A DNA stretch of 64,000 nt from Pleurodeles waltl (GCF_031143425.1 NC_090444.1:1349064323-1349128322), one strand, 5' to 3'. Positions 11,225 to 23,339 are shown, counted from the stretch's first letter. Numbers and translations are program-made. The notes: a model not told the origin generated them from the letters alone.

Positions 11225-13400
11225 CAACTTCATGGGCCTTTGTAGCATCCCTCATCATCAATGACAGTACCTTCATCCTCCTCAGAGACCTTACCTTTCA
11301 CCTGGAAGACAGACCCCAGTGACCCGAAGTCTATGGCTCTTCTTGAAAACTTCAGACTCGACCAGCATGTTACCAAACTTATGCACAACGCCAGACAACA
11401 ATTGTACTCAATTTTTTCCACAATCAGCAACATCACATTCGACAACCCAGCAACTATGACCTAGGCAGACCACGTCTTTGTCAGTCGCACCATACCCATC
11501 CTGCACCACCACAGACTTACACCAATGGAAACCCTTCTCATAGCTGCAAAAGTGTCACAGAAGAGGAGTAGGTTTCTGTCCTCTCTGTGCACCAGCCCAA
11601 GCATATCAGCAACATGCTAAAAGCCATCAAGAACCTCAACAGATGGATCACTGCATGCAACAACACCCTGGCTTCCCTCAAGCACAACACAACAGCAACA
11701 GCTCAACCACAAGATAGCTGTACACAGAGGAACTCAGGCTGACAAAACACCACTGCAACTAACTGGAGTGCAAATGGAGAACAAGTCAAGACACCGCAGA
11801 TAATGACATCTTCAAATCCGCCATAAGATATTACCACCAGTAAATATGGAACACCAAGCACACAGCTCTTGCAGATCATATTGACACCGGCACTAACAGC
11901 AGCAGAGAAACCTTCACCATTAAAGATTTCACCATGCCTCCTGCTGCCTCTGGCAATATTGTCCCCTTGCAAGACATTTGCAACAAGCTTTCGGAATTCG
12001 TCTGTAAAAAAAATCACCAGCATATACAGCAACTTGAGCTCTCAACCGGACCCCATTACAGTCGCAACTCAACTGCCCATTACCCTACCCTCACTGATGT
12101 TGAAACCACTGCTACCATGAAGACAATCCACTCAGGGACCTCATCTGATCCTTGCCCACCGTGCCTTCACCAAAGGACACCTACTGATTAACGAAGCACT
12201 AACACCCATTCTCAATGCCTCCATTGGCTCAGCCACATTACAGGATACCTGGAAACATGCCATAGTCATACCCCTGCTCAAGAAACCATCATCTGACCTA
12301 GCCACTCTTTCCAACTACAAACTCCTCTCCCTCCTACCATACCAGGTAAAGGATTTAGAGAAGTTAATCAACCAATGCCTTGCCGACTACCTCTGCACCC
12401 ACCTGCTCCTTGACAACACACAGTCCTGATTGAGGCCCAACCACAATACAGAAACAGCACTCACTGCCACCGTAGACAATATCCGCATGATCCTTGGCAT
12501 AGAAGACACAGCAGCCCCCTTCTCCTGGACCTACCTACAGCATCCGTCGTCATCAGGCTCCTGCACAAGATTGCTGTCCAAAAACCCACTCTCAGCTGGA
12601 TCTACTCCTTCTTAACGGGTAAAAGCTGTGAGCCTGGCACTGTACTCATCGGAAACCTCAAACTCATCTGTGGAGTGCCTCAAGGTTCATCACTCAGCTC
12701 CTCTGACTTTAATGCATGCATGATCACTCTGGCCAACGTCGTCTGCACAAATGACAGCAACATTCTCTCCTATGCAGATGGCACACAACTCATACTCTCT
12801 CTCTCAGACAAGACCCCCGTAAAAAAAGAAACAATTTCAAAGCCTGCATTAGCGAAGTTGTAAACTAGATGAAAGCAAACTGTCTCAAGCTCAACTCTGA
12901 CAAGACAGAACTAGTGATCTCTGGCAAGATTGCCTTACCACGGGACTCTAACTGGTGGCCTTGCAAAGATGTACCCAAATACACACCCAACACCAATACC
13001 AAGAACTGCAGAATCATAGTCGCAAACAAAATGAAAATGATTTTACAAGTCAATGCTGTCACTCCTAAAGGATGCAATGACCTGTCACTCCACATCAGAG
13101 CTTCCTCCTCTCTTCCTGAATTCTGCAAGAAGCTGAAGACCTGTCTTTTCAATTAACCAATCTACCATAGGCAAGGCTATGCCTACATACCTGCTCACCG
13201 CCAGGATACCATCACGGATGACAGTGCATTTTACAAATACACTAACATCACTTGGCTCCAAACTTAGTGGGAAGCGAACCTGCCCAAAGCTAGTTTGGAA
13301 TGACCACAAGGGAGGGTTTGCCCACTGTCACAGCTATACCTCTTGGTCAGCACAGGAAGCTCTGACTAGGGGAAGAAGGATTCTACTATGTTGGATTTAG
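11225..13400 (+). mobile_element. Degenerate non-LTR retrotransposon (CR1/L2-like)
   Basis: Plus-strand fragments in shifting frames match a LINE reverse transcriptase. LICGVPQGSSLS, the conserved GVPQG block, is at about 12661-12700. ILSYADGTQLIL is the catalytic palm motif, with YADD changed to YADG at 12771-12782. MKANCLKLNSDKTELVISGK follows at 12869. Upstream, 12060-12400 contains the 'DLSNYRPISLLPF'-type block in degraded form. Frameshifts, stops and the altered catalytic aspartate mean it is inactive. Clade assignment is by motif style only. Confidence 0.8.
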
Positions 13401-13414
13401 ATGGAGAGTAGTGC

Positions 13415-14570
13415 TGTGGAATAGTTTATAGCAAAACACACAGGAAGTGCTGCAAAAGTGGGTAGAGTCACCTATGGGAACTTTTACTCCACTGATTAAG
13501 GAGTGGCCAGGAATTTCCCCCACTCCACGCAGACACTGGGCATAAAAGTGGCATCCTCAATGCCCCTCTCAGGGGCACTCCTCCTGGACCTGTAAAGATC
13601 AGATGGTCTGCCCTGTTGTCTGAAATCTGAAGGAAGACTGGACCTGCTTTCCCTGAACCCACGACCCTGGAAGTGGGTCAGTTGGCTGAGCCTCTGTTTG
13701 AGATACAGAAACAAGGTTCAAGTGGCCTCTCATGCAACTGCCCAGCAGATCAGTTCCAACTGCACCTGCACTGGTTCCAACTGCTCCTGAACTGGATCCT
13801 GCTGCTGGCCTCTGCTAGAGTGATTCTACACCCAAAATGCTGTCTCCAAGATACTGTACCTGTGGTTTGTATTAATGAGTACTCCATCTAAAGTTTCCTG
13901 AAACCTGAGACTTAGAAACTTTTTAGCATCTTTTTGCTCAGGGAACTGACACAGGACCAGGACCAACCTGCTAAGCTTCTCCGATCTGATAAAGGTGCAT
14001 CACAGCTGCACCAGAGATTCAGGTTGTTCCACCTACGTTCTTCCCCATAGCACCAAATCTAATCCAGTGGGACTTTGCGGAGATGTCAAGCCTCACGAAG
14101 CCCTCTTCAGCCAAAGCCTGCTGCCTTGCTCTGCTGAGGATTTTTTATTAACAATACAGAGCCTGACAGTAAAATTTTTCACCGGGATGAACCTACTCCC
14201 TGTATTTTATTCATGCTCCATTAAGGTCAGCCTCAACTATTGACTTTGTCCCAGTCCAGCACAAGCAGATAACCACATTAGTGCTTAATGCTGTTTGGCT
14301 CTATTTTGAAACTTCAGCCTTTGAAATTCTTAACTCTGGTTCTACCTATTGGATTTTTGGTGTCATTTTATTTATTAACATGTACTCTATTTTTCTACAT
14401 TTTTGGGGATTTTTCTTGTGTTGTGTTTTTACTTTTTTACTGTTTGATAATGCGTAAATACTGTACACATTGCCTCTAAGATATGCCTGCCTGCTTTCAG
14501 GCAAAGCTATTAAGGGGGTAAGCACACATTTATTTTGTGACTTTTGTGGTTAACCCGCACAACAATTGTG
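13415..14570 (+). mobile_element. LTR-like fragment (right part)
   Basis: The 3' portion contains 'cacattgcctctaag', 'gcctgcctgct' and 'ggtaagcaca...gtgactttt', in the same order as the 3' part of the solo LTR (47310-47400). The middle (13550-13750) is GC-richer with no ORF of interest. I interpret it as the right half of a diverged LTR split by the LINE at 11225-13400, on modest evidence. Confidence 0.45.
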
Positions 14571-14885
14571 ACTATTATCAGTGGCGGCCGGTAGCTTTGG
14601 GAGGGGGGCGGGCGGGGCACACACACAAACACACACAAACACACACACAAACACCCCCACACACACACACACACAGGCTCATTCTTTCACACACAGACAT
14701 GCACGCATGCACGCTCATCCATTAACAACACTCATTCCATTCAAACATACACGCACGCACCAAACATTCATTTTACAAGATCACACACATTCATTCTTTC
14801 ACACACACACGCACGCACTCACATCCATTAACAACACTCATAACACTCAAACATGCACGCGCGCACCAAAAATTCAATGTAAAAC

Positions 14886-14990
<105 letters not shown>

Positions 14991-15019
14991 ACCTTTAGCC
15001 TCCAGGTCCCAGGAGGGTT

Positions 15020-15437
15020 GGGACTGCTGCCTTCCCTCATTGGCTGACCTGAGATCAGCCAATGAGGGAAGGCAGCAGTCCCAGCCTCGTCACAGAGTGG
15101 GATGGGGTCAGTGAGACTGCTGACCTCACCCCACTCTGTGACGAAGTGTCACTGATTGACACTCGCCCTAGGCACTTCAGGGCTTAAACCTGAAGCGCCC
15201 AGGGAGAGTGTCAATGGGTGACGCTTTCCTCATCACCCAGGGGAGGGCCTCGAGGAACCTTTGCTGGGCCGCGGAGGTCACGCCCATAGGGGTCGTGATC
15301 TCCTCAGCCCAGCAAAGTTCAGCTCAGGCAGCCAGGAGTCTGCGCAAATCGCGCATGTCTGCTCCTGGCTGCCTGACCTGAACATGAAGAGTGTCTGTCA
15401 GGCTGACCTTTGTTCAGCCTCACAGACACTCTTCATG
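15020..15437. repeat. Six consecutive inverted repeats
   Basis: Stem arms are: 15020-15047/15055-15082 (28 bp, perfect); 15087-15111/15120-15144 (25 bp, about two mismatches); 15148-15181/15189-15222 (34 bp, imperfect); 15256-15282/15294-15319 (imperfect); 15317-15338/15362-15383 (22 bp, one mismatch); 15383-15406/15414-15437 (24 bp, one mismatch). The stems differ in sequence, so this is not one palindrome amplified. Confidence 0.9.
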
Positions 15438-15482
15438 GGGTGGGGGGCGTGGCCCCTCCGCCCTAAAGGACGGGCCGCCACT

Positions 15483-15985
15483 ATTATTTAAAGTGTGTTC
15501 TTAACACCCTAAACTAATAATCCAATTTCTTATACTCATGTGTTAGCTTGATATATATCTCTGTACTTTGTGTATATAACTGAAGTTAACATTTTAGAAA
15601 TTGCTTAGGCCGGGTCACTGGCTTCCAGCTGTGATTTAGTGGGGGAGCCACAGCAGTTAAGGGATGAAGAACCGCAGACTACATCATGTGCACAACCAAC
15701 TGTATGTTGTTACCAAGCACCATTTACACCAGTGAACGTAGTCTCACTGTCCTCCCCCAGACTCCTTAGTGCTTGCAGACACTCTCTCTCTCTCTCTGCC
15801 CTAGGACGCTGTCTCTTGCCTCACATGAAAGGCCTCAGAGCACCTGCACTTCTTGATTAATGCAGGTAACAATATACAAAGTCTAAAGATACTCCAGGTT
15901 ACATGCCTGTATGCACGTACATTACGCATGTGCAGCAAATTGCCTTTCATTCACAGGGAATATGTTCAGAGTAGTGAATATGACA
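15483..15985. other. Unrecognised sequence with short (CT)n
   Basis: Only a short CT run at about 15781-15798 stands out. Confidence 0.4.
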
Positions 15986-16400
15986 GAAGCAGCAGAAATG
16001 GTCATTACACAGTGCTCCTCGGTGTACCCAACTGGAGTTTACCTGGATGCCTGTAAAGAGTGCAAGCCATGTGCTCCTCCACTGTCACCCCTGGGTGGAC
16101 CAAATGGGGATTTATCTGGGTATTTGCAACCAATGGATACAAAGTGCTACTCTTCTGTCAATGAATTTCAACAGGCATTTGGCTGACTCCAACTAGCATG
16201 TGCTGCTTCTCTGATGCTCTTGGGTTGACCCAGTGCGGATTTATCTGGGTACTCCTCTATGTCCTTTTATTTAGCTGTCAGTAACTTCATGTACTGCTCT
16301 TCTGTAGCTCCTGGAGACTTTATTTGGCACTTTCCTGGCTGCCTGTCACCAGTACAAGCCATGGGTGATTCCTCTGTTGCTTCTGGATAGACCCTACCGA
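15986..16400 (+). repeat. Degenerate tandem repeat
   Basis: Phrases such as 'gatttatctgggta', 'gtgctcctc' and 'tgcctgt...caagccatg' recur at irregular spacing, suggesting an old minisatellite with units of roughly 100-130 bp. Confidence 0.5.
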
Positions 16401-16957
16401 ACAAAGTCTGAAATATGCCTATAATGCAAATGGCCGAATGTCACTTACAAGCTGAACATTAGTCAACACCCTTCTGGATTGAATCCAGGTCTTCTACCTC
16501 TTACTCCTGCACTCCCCTCTTCACTTAAACTAACCAACTCTTCTTCCTGCGTAGACTACTAAATGTCACTATAATCCACTGCAGCATCTATATAATAATT
16601 CAATGGCCATTGGGTTAAACCAAAGATCATCTACCTTGGTGTCTCAGCTGCCTCTACTAGACTGCATGGTATCTCTTTTTAACTTAGCACTGCCCCAAGG
16701 CCTAGGGATTTATTGCTAGGTATTTATTGCTAATGTGTTAACTCCATCTACTATTTCCTGGTGGCTTGGCATTGCTGCCATGGCTAGGATTATACTAATC
16801 CTGAGTAAACAACTTTGTCAATAGAACACCAAATGCTTGAACTAATCTCTCAACCTATCAGCTCCTCATCCGACGCCAACACCCTTCTGAACTTCAACTC
16901 TTTTTTTAAAAAATATGTGAACAACCACGCACGAATTAAAAAATGCAAATGCCCGAC
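16401..16957. other. Unrecognised sequence left of the Harbinger
   Basis: No coding or repeat family was recognised between the degenerate tandem repeat and the left target-site duplication. Confidence 0.4.
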
Positions 16958-16960
16958 ATA

Positions 16961-17060
16961 GGCCCTCATTATGACAATGGCGGTAAATCCCACTTACCGC
17001 CATGCTGACTGCCGCCAACATACCGCTGCCGCGGTGGATATCCGTTCACCATAATATGAC
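16961..17060 (+). repeat. Harbinger left terminal/subterminal repeat
   Basis: The terminal inverted repeat is followed by several ACCGCC/GGCGGT and CCGCGG motifs within 100 bp. In this superfamily subterminal motifs are the usual binding sites for the transposase or Myb-like partner; that role here is inferred. Confidence 0.7.
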
Positions 17061-17522
17061 ACACACACCCCAATCCATCACTGTTCAGCCACAAACACAA
17101 GTCCACCACACCAAAGGTCAGTGATAAACTGGTGGTATCAAAAACAACACTGTTACGCCAACAGAACTACGCCCACCACATTATGACCCACGAATCACCA
17201 CGGCGGACATTCAACGGCGGAAAACCATTGGCGGTACATACCGTCGCACTCAAAATACACACACTCAAACAAAACAACACTACATTGGTCAATTTAAATA
17301 ACACACACCTGACACCCATACACACACCACACCCACACAACTATAAAACACACACCCACACCTCTTTACGACTACAAACGATTGGCACGAAACAGGCACC
17401 ATGACTACAGACAAAACCAGAGCCACACACCACCTACACCTATATACCACCCACGCACCCGACATCACACACCCCAACACATCACCCTACACACCCTCAC
17501 CTACACAACTCACACAACACCC
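17061..17522 (+). other. AC-rich leader of the first Myb-like gene
   Basis: ACAC- and CCAC-rich plus-strand sequence without a convincing ORF leads up to the ATG at 17523. It probably holds the 5' leader and promoter of the first gene. No TATA box was identified. Confidence 0.4.
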
Positions 17523-19085
17523 ATGGCACCACAAAGACACCCCAGATTCTCAGACGAGGAGCTAAGGGTCATGGTGGAGGAAATCATCCGGGTAGAGCCA
17601 CAGCTATTTGGAGCACAGGTGCAGCAGATATCCATTGCTAGGAAGATGGAGCTATGGCGGAGGATTGTGGACAGGGTCAACGCCGTGGGATAGCACCCCA
17701 GAACAAGGGATGACATCAGGAAGAGGAGGAACGACCTACGGTGGAAGGTGCGTTCCACTGCAGCAAGACACCAACTCGCTGTACAGAGGACTGGCGGTTG
17801 ACCCCCACCTCCTCCCCCACAACTAACAATATGGGAGGAGAAAGTCTTGGCAAACATGCATCCTGACGGCCTGGCCGGAGTAGCAGGAGGGATGGACTCT
17901 AGTAAGTCAACTCTCTACTACTACTACTACTACTACTACCCCCCATACCTGCATGCCATCACATACCCCCACCCTCACTCGCACTCCCATCACTCCACTC
18001 CATGCCACATACCCCACCATTACATCTCACTCATCCCAATGCCAAGCCCTGCATGCCATACCAATGCATGGACACCACTCACAGACCAGCATGGACACCT
18101 ATCACTAAAGCATGCACACTAGGGAGAACTAATCATCCCACCATATACCAACATACACAAATGAAAGCTGCCAGGGAAAATACAAACAAAGGGGGCTACC
18201 CACCGATGCACAATATGTCACACACAGAAACAATAACACAGCATTTACATCCCCACAGGTATCCCAGCCAATGTCAGCGGCGAAGAGGTGCCAGAAATAT
18301 CCAGTCCCCCAACTGAAGAGGCCCACAGTGATGACAGCAACTCTGGTCGCCTGGATTTGGATGACCAACCTGGCCCATCAGGGACCTCTGGACAGTCGGT
18401 TACCCAGGCACAGTCACACACCACCACAGAGCCTCTCCAATCAGGAAACACCACCACAGCACCCACCCAGCGTACCCATATTTCTGTCCCCAGGACACGT
18501 CAATCAGCAGTGTGTCCACCACTACAGGGACCCCAGGGCACCCCTCATTCCCAAGACAATCAGGGACCTGGGGTCAGTTGTAGTGGGCATACGGTTCAAG
18601 GGACAGAGCAAACAGGATAACAGGGAAACTGGGAGGAGTGCTGTGCGCCAGGGGGAGAACAGGCCCAGGGAACCGACTCTCCAGGAGGCACTCTCCGACA
18701 TCCTGGGAGCCTACCAACATTCCCAGGATATACTGGGCCAGATCCTGGACAATGTGCAGAAGAACAGGCAGCTGCAGGAGGGACAGTACCAGGGGATCAG
18801 GGAAGACTTGCAGGCCATCAACACTACCCTGGTCTCCATAGCAGGGGTGCTGGCAGACATGGCCAACATTAAGAGGGAGGTAGCCTCACAACAGCGGGCC
18901 CCTGCCACTAGCCAGACATCTGAACTGCCTTCCACCTCTGCTGCCGCTAGTGGACAGGAGGCCTGCCACAGGACCAATAGGCCACCAGCACCCCTCCCCC
19001 TGCAGAAAGTGAACCACCCTGCAAATGTTCCCTGCGATCCAGGCAGAAGCCAGAGACTATTGCCAAGACCCCAGCCAGGAAATAA
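17523..19085 (+). pseudogene. First Harbinger Myb/SANT-like gene, disrupted
   Basis: Exon 1 (17523-17901) starts MAPQRHPRFSDEELRVMVEE and shows a SANT-like pattern, with tryptophan in ELWRRIVDRVNAVG and the basic helix DDIRKRRNDLRWKV. It contains an in-frame TAG (17691-17693) and TGA (17799-17801). The donor is GTAAGT at 17902. Exon 2 opens at 18259 after CCCCACAG, and the split codon keeps frame. It runs acidic/Ser-rich in frame 3 to a stop near 18620, then continues in frame 1 (TLQEALSDILGAYQHSQDI, probable coiled coil). It returns to frame 3 for a basic tail (RSRQKPETIAKTPARK) ending at 19083-19085. Two stops and two frameshifts make it non-functional as read. Such proteins bind DNA and help import the transposase. 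Confidence 0.85.
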
Positions 19086-19271
19086 GACTCTCCTGATTGT
19101 CACCCTTGTGTCCCACTCTGTCACCCTGTCCACCTTGGCCTGCCATTACACCCCTTCCTATGTCCCCATGGACAATGCACCTGTGCTACAAATAGACTGG
19201 AACAATACCCTGGTCTTTCCTCCATTATCACCCCATCCCAATGCACTTGCCCCTCTACTTCTTAGCACTTA

Positions 19272-19277
19272 AATAAA
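19272..19277 (+). terminator. Candidate polyadenylation signal, first Myb-like gene
   Basis: AATAAA lies about 190 bp after the inferred stop of the first Myb-like gene. It is the only canonical signal seen before the opposing transposase gene. Confidence 0.5.
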
Positions 19278-19285
19278 CACCCTTT

Positions 19286-19679
19286 AAAAAAATACAAGTA
19301 TGGAGTATGTCATACTCATTTTAGTATGTATTAGTTAAACCAGGTTCAAACATTGCAAATCAAATGTACAGTAATGTTCAAATAGGAAAGACCTGTAGTT
19401 GGCTGCAGTGATCACACCAGGAGTGATAGTGAGGCACCAACATCTGCAAAATGAGTTGCCAAAGGGTACAGTGAGTGGGCATAGGAGTGGGAAATAACAA
19501 CATGCCAGTGCCAAAGATAATCTAAAAAATGACAATGAAATGTGAAGTAACACTGTCTTACCTGTGTGTCATTGGAAGCATTGTCGAATCACTGCAGTTC
19601 TGTTGTCCTCATCCTCATCCTCTGCCTCCTCATCCTCACTGTCCACAGGGTCCACTGCTGCCACATGGGCATCTTCAGC
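19286..19679. other. Convergent intergenic region
   Basis: Separates the 3' end of the plus-strand Myb-like pseudogene from the 3' end of the minus-strand transposase. No obvious canonical polyadenylation signal for the transposase was noticed. Confidence 0.4.
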
Positions 19680-20761
19680 CTACTCCTCCTGCAGAAAAGG
19701 CACATGGCGCCCCAAGGCAAGGTTGTGCAACATGCAGCATGCCACGATTATCTGGCAGACCTTCTTGGGTGAGTAGCACAGGGAACCCCCTGTTAGATGG
19801 AGGCACCTGAACCTGGCCTTCAGGAGGCCAAAGGTCCGTTCGATTATCTTTCTTGTTCGCCCATGTGCCTCATTGTAACGTTCTTTTGCCCTTGTCCTGG
19901 CATTCCTCACCGGGGTCAGTAGCCATGATAGGTTGAGGTAACCTGAGTCACCTGCAAATATCGAGGGACAACATTTAGCCACACACTATCCTATATGGCC
20001 CACACCATACCCATACACCTACATCTACTGGGTGGGAACCAGGGCTCACCTATTAGCCACACAGTGTGCCTCTGTAGTAGGGCCATCACATTTGGGATGC
20101 TGCTATTCCTCAGGATAAAGGAATCATGCACAGACCCAGGATACTTAGCATTGACATGGGAGATGTACTGGTCTGCCAAGCACACCATCTGAACATTCAT
20201 GGAGTGGAAACTCTTTTGATTTCTGTACACCTGTTCATATTGCCGGGGGGGAGGAAAACACAAATGCAATATGTGTTCCATCAATTGCCCCAATTATGTT
20301 GGGGATGTGTCCCATTGCATAGAAGTCAGCCTTCACTGTAGCCACATCCTCCACCTGGAGGAATACAATGTAGCTGCACATGTATTTAATCAGGGAAGAC
20401 AACTCTCTGGCAGCACTATTGAGAACACTGGGTGTGACATTCCTGCTGCCAAGCCCACTGTCACTTGGAAAGAACCAGTTGCCAAGAAATGGAGCACAGA
20501 CAGGACTTGCACAAGAGGGGGAATCCCAGTGAGCTGACAGATAGCAGATATCAGGTCAGGCTCCAGTTGGGCACACAGCTCTGTGATTGTGGCCCTGTCC
20601 AGTCTGTAGGTGAGGATAATGTGCCTGTCCTCCATTGTTGCCAAGTCCACCAGGGGTCTGTACACGGGGGTATGTCTCCATCTCCTATTCATCTGCAGCG
20701 GTTGCAGTCTAAGGGACAAATGATTGAGGAGCCGGTCACAAACTGAACATCGGAGCCACAA
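19680..20761 (-). pseudogene. HARBI1-like DDE transposase, two exons, frameshifted
   Basis: The 5' exon (20761-20050) encodes a helix-turn-helix region (RHIILTYRLDRATITELCAQ). The first catalytic Asp is in IIGAIDGTHIAF and the second in PGSVHDSFILRNS. The donor is GTGAGC and the acceptor TTTGCAG, with a 98-bp intron (19952-20049) and the split Gly codon preserved. The 3' exon (19951-19680) carries GDSGYLNLSWLLTPVRN and the likely catalytic Glu in RKIIERTFGLLKARFRCL, ending HVPFLQEE. Frame changes occur near 20405-20425 and near the G run at 20246-20256, so the first Asp and the second Asp are in different frames. The protein would cut and paste the element, making 3-bp duplications. No full-length product can be read. 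Confidence 0.88.
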
Positions 20762-21152
20762 CAGTACAATACATGATGTTAATTTGTAATGGGTAAGTGT
20801 TTATTTTCCTGTATGTCCAATTTTTAACTGGGACGCAGTTATTATCCAGGCCCTGTCCCCCCCGAAATGGCATCCGCCTGTCCTGTGTGGAGGGACAGGT
20901 GGAAGTGAGGTAACTCCACTGATGTTGTGCGCTGTTGCGTGAGGCAGTCGGGAACCGCTGTGCAACTCCTCACTGGTTAACATTGGGCCCTATGGGGTAC
21001 AGTGGTCAATGGTGATGAACACCGGTAGTGACGGTATGCAACGCCGCGGACGTGACTGACATTTTCTATCTGATCACTCACTTGCTACCTGACCTTCCAT
21101 AGGAGAGGACCTACACTGCATGTGCAGCTGTGACCTGTGTCGGGAACCTACC
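20762..21152. promoter_or_regulatory. Divergent promoter region (inferred)
   Basis: About 390 bp lie between the 5' end of the minus-strand transposase and the ATG of the plus-strand second Myb-like gene, so both promoters probably lie here. An AT-rich stretch occurs at 20770-20830 and a GC-richer one at 20850-21060. No definite TATA box or initiator was identified. Confidence 0.4.
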
Positions 21153-22734
21153 ATGGCTCGTGTGACTGGGGAAAGGGCCCCTGCCTTCACCTTGTCGGAG
21201 TTGGAGTCACTGGTGGATGGGGTCCTACACCAGTACGGACTGCTGTTTGGGCCTCCAGACCAACAGGTGAGTACACTGTGAGCATGATGCATGTGGAATG
21301 AATGCATGGAGTGGTGTTTGTGAAGGCCTTGTGTAGTGGAGGTGGGTGGATGTCCACTGGGCGGCGTACAGCTTGTGTGCTGGGCCATGTGTGTGTAAAT
21401 GGCGATGTGAAAGGGTATGGTGGGCCATAAGTGTAACAGGCAGGACAGTCTGACTGATACCATTTTCTGTGTGTATTTCTCTGCAGGTCAGCGCCCATCA
21501 AAAGAAGGGTATATGGTGTGCCATCGCCAAGGACGTGCGGACGCTGGGGGTCTTTGGCAGGTGGAGCTCCCACTGTCGGAAACAGTCGGAGGACCTGAGA
21601 CGGTGGGCACGGAAGACGGCGGAGGCCCAGCTGTGGATGGCCTCCCAACGAGGAAGGGATGCCCGTCGAACCCTGACCCCCCGGTTGGCCTGCATTCTGC
21701 CGGTGGCCTATCTGGAGCTGGATGGGTTCTTGAGGGCATCACAGCAGCCACAAGGGGGTGAGTACAGTGCCCATCATTACAACTTACGCATGGTAGGGTG
21801 GTATCCGGGTGGGGGTTGTGTGTCAGCGGGTGCCCCTAGGCCAGGGCTGACATTGCAGAGTAGGTCCCATGTTTGCCAGGGTTCTAATGTGATAATCCTG
21901 CTACCTAGCTCGTAAGCATCCACAACTGGTCTGGGTTGTTTGAGTCCCAAGTGTGCTGCATTTGCCGGTACGTGCCCCTCCCCATGCCTTGGTGGCTAGC
22001 ATTATAACTGGTAGTGCAATGCATAGTGCATGTGCTGTGTACACCAACGGTGGTGTTGGTGCAGCCATTGACCCACTGTATCCTTTGGCTCTTCCCCTCT
22101 CCCTTTTTGTTTTGTCACCCTGTCCTTATGTGCATTAGCATCATCTGGCGGAGGAGCAGAGGCACAGGCGACAAAGGGAGCTGCATCCCACAGGACCCAG
22201 GAGGCAGAGTCAACCGACGCTGAGGGCACCAGTGAGACGGAGGGTGAGGGGAGCACCACTGCGGAGACTGGAGGGGACAGTTCAGACTCTGATACCTCCT
22301 CCAATGGAAGCTCCCTGGTAGTGGAGGACACCTCTGTGACCACCCCAGCTACAGGTACATCCGCCATCCCTGTACCAGCGCCGTCCCTCCCAGTAGCCCC
22401 TCATCGAGTTGCCCGTACCCACTCACCCAGGAGGGTGGGCATCTCCTTCGCCCCAGGCACCTCAGGCCCTGCCCCAGTGAGCCCTGCTGCCCTGAGTGAG
22501 GAGGCTATTGACCTCCTGAGATCCATCTCTGTAGGGCAGTCAACCATTGTGCATGCCATCCCGGGGCTGGCAGTCCAAATGCAACAAACGAATGCATTTC
22601 TGGAGGGCATTCACACTGGCTTGGCGGCCCAACAAAGATCGATCCAGGCTCTGACCTCCTCTCTGATGGCAGCCACTGACTCTGTTTCCACCCTCCCCCC
22701 TCCAACTCCTTCTTCCCAATCCTATTACCCTTAA
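21153..22734 (+). CDS. Second Harbinger Myb/SANT-like protein, three exons, intact
   Basis: Exons are 21153-21266, 21487-21757 and 22139-22734, total 981 bp, 326 aa. The ATG sits in a good context (ACCATGG). Introns are GTGAGT...CTGCAG and GTGAGT...CATTAG, and the split codon (G|CA) keeps frame. The N-terminus (ERAPAFTLSELESLVDGVLH) and the second exon (KKGIWCAIAKDVRTLGVFGR, then HCRKQSEDLRRWARK) form a Myb/SANT-like DNA-binding pattern. Residues about 125-190 are acidic, Ser/Thr-rich. The C-terminal part (LSEEAIDLLRSISVGQSTIV onward) looks helical, possibly for oligomerisation. It differs clearly from the first Myb-like gene. In Harbinger elements such proteins assist the transposase in DNA binding and nuclear entry. 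The native 3' end may extend into the repeats downstream; TAA at 22732-22734 is the stop as read. Confidence 0.8.
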
Positions 22735-23339
22735 CCCCAACCTATTCCAAGCACACAGGCAGACGAGCATGCACACAAGACAACACACAAGAGTGGCACA
22801 GGCAAACACAAGCACCACACATCAGCCCACAGGCACTCAGACAAACCCCATCCAGACGCAGACATACCAACATCCACAATTTCCACTGTCTCCCCTCCTC
22901 CTCCACCTCCCTCCCAGATGCGTCTACACTCACACCTGCATGCACTACATCCTCATCCACTACCAGCATCACCACCACACTTAGCAGAACACACACCTCA
23001 CTGGCAGACACCTCCACAACAACCATGCACACGTCCCCTGTGTCCTCTCCCACTGTCTGTCCCCCTCCTAAAGTACACAAACACAAGCACTCAGACACCC
23101 AACAGCCATCTACCTCACAACAGCATCCAGCCCATGCACCTGTACCCAAACACAGCAGACACCTCCTACAACCACTCCCTCTTCCTCCACTCCCAAACCT
23201 TCTCCCTCTTCCTGCCGCAATGTTCCTAAGAAGCTTTTCCTCTCCACCACTGACCTCTTCCCTATCCCCTCAGTCCACGGGCAGAGTAGTCGCCACACCC
23301 ACTCGTGGTGGGAAAGGATCCAGGGCACCAGGCAGCCTC
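22735..23339 (+). other. CA/CCT-rich segment, possible former coding
   Basis: Frame 3 stays open with Pro/His/Lys/Ser-rich sequence (PPPKVHKHKHSDTQQPSTSQ at about 23064-23123) that leads into the Lys/Ala repeat. It may be a decayed C-terminal extension of the second Myb-like gene, but composition alone could produce this. Confidence 0.4.

Noticed and set aside
18271..18640. First part of the 333-aa plus-strand ORF
   Set aside because: The true reading here is the other frame (acidic SANT-gene exon 2). Only the part after about 18620 belongs to the gene.
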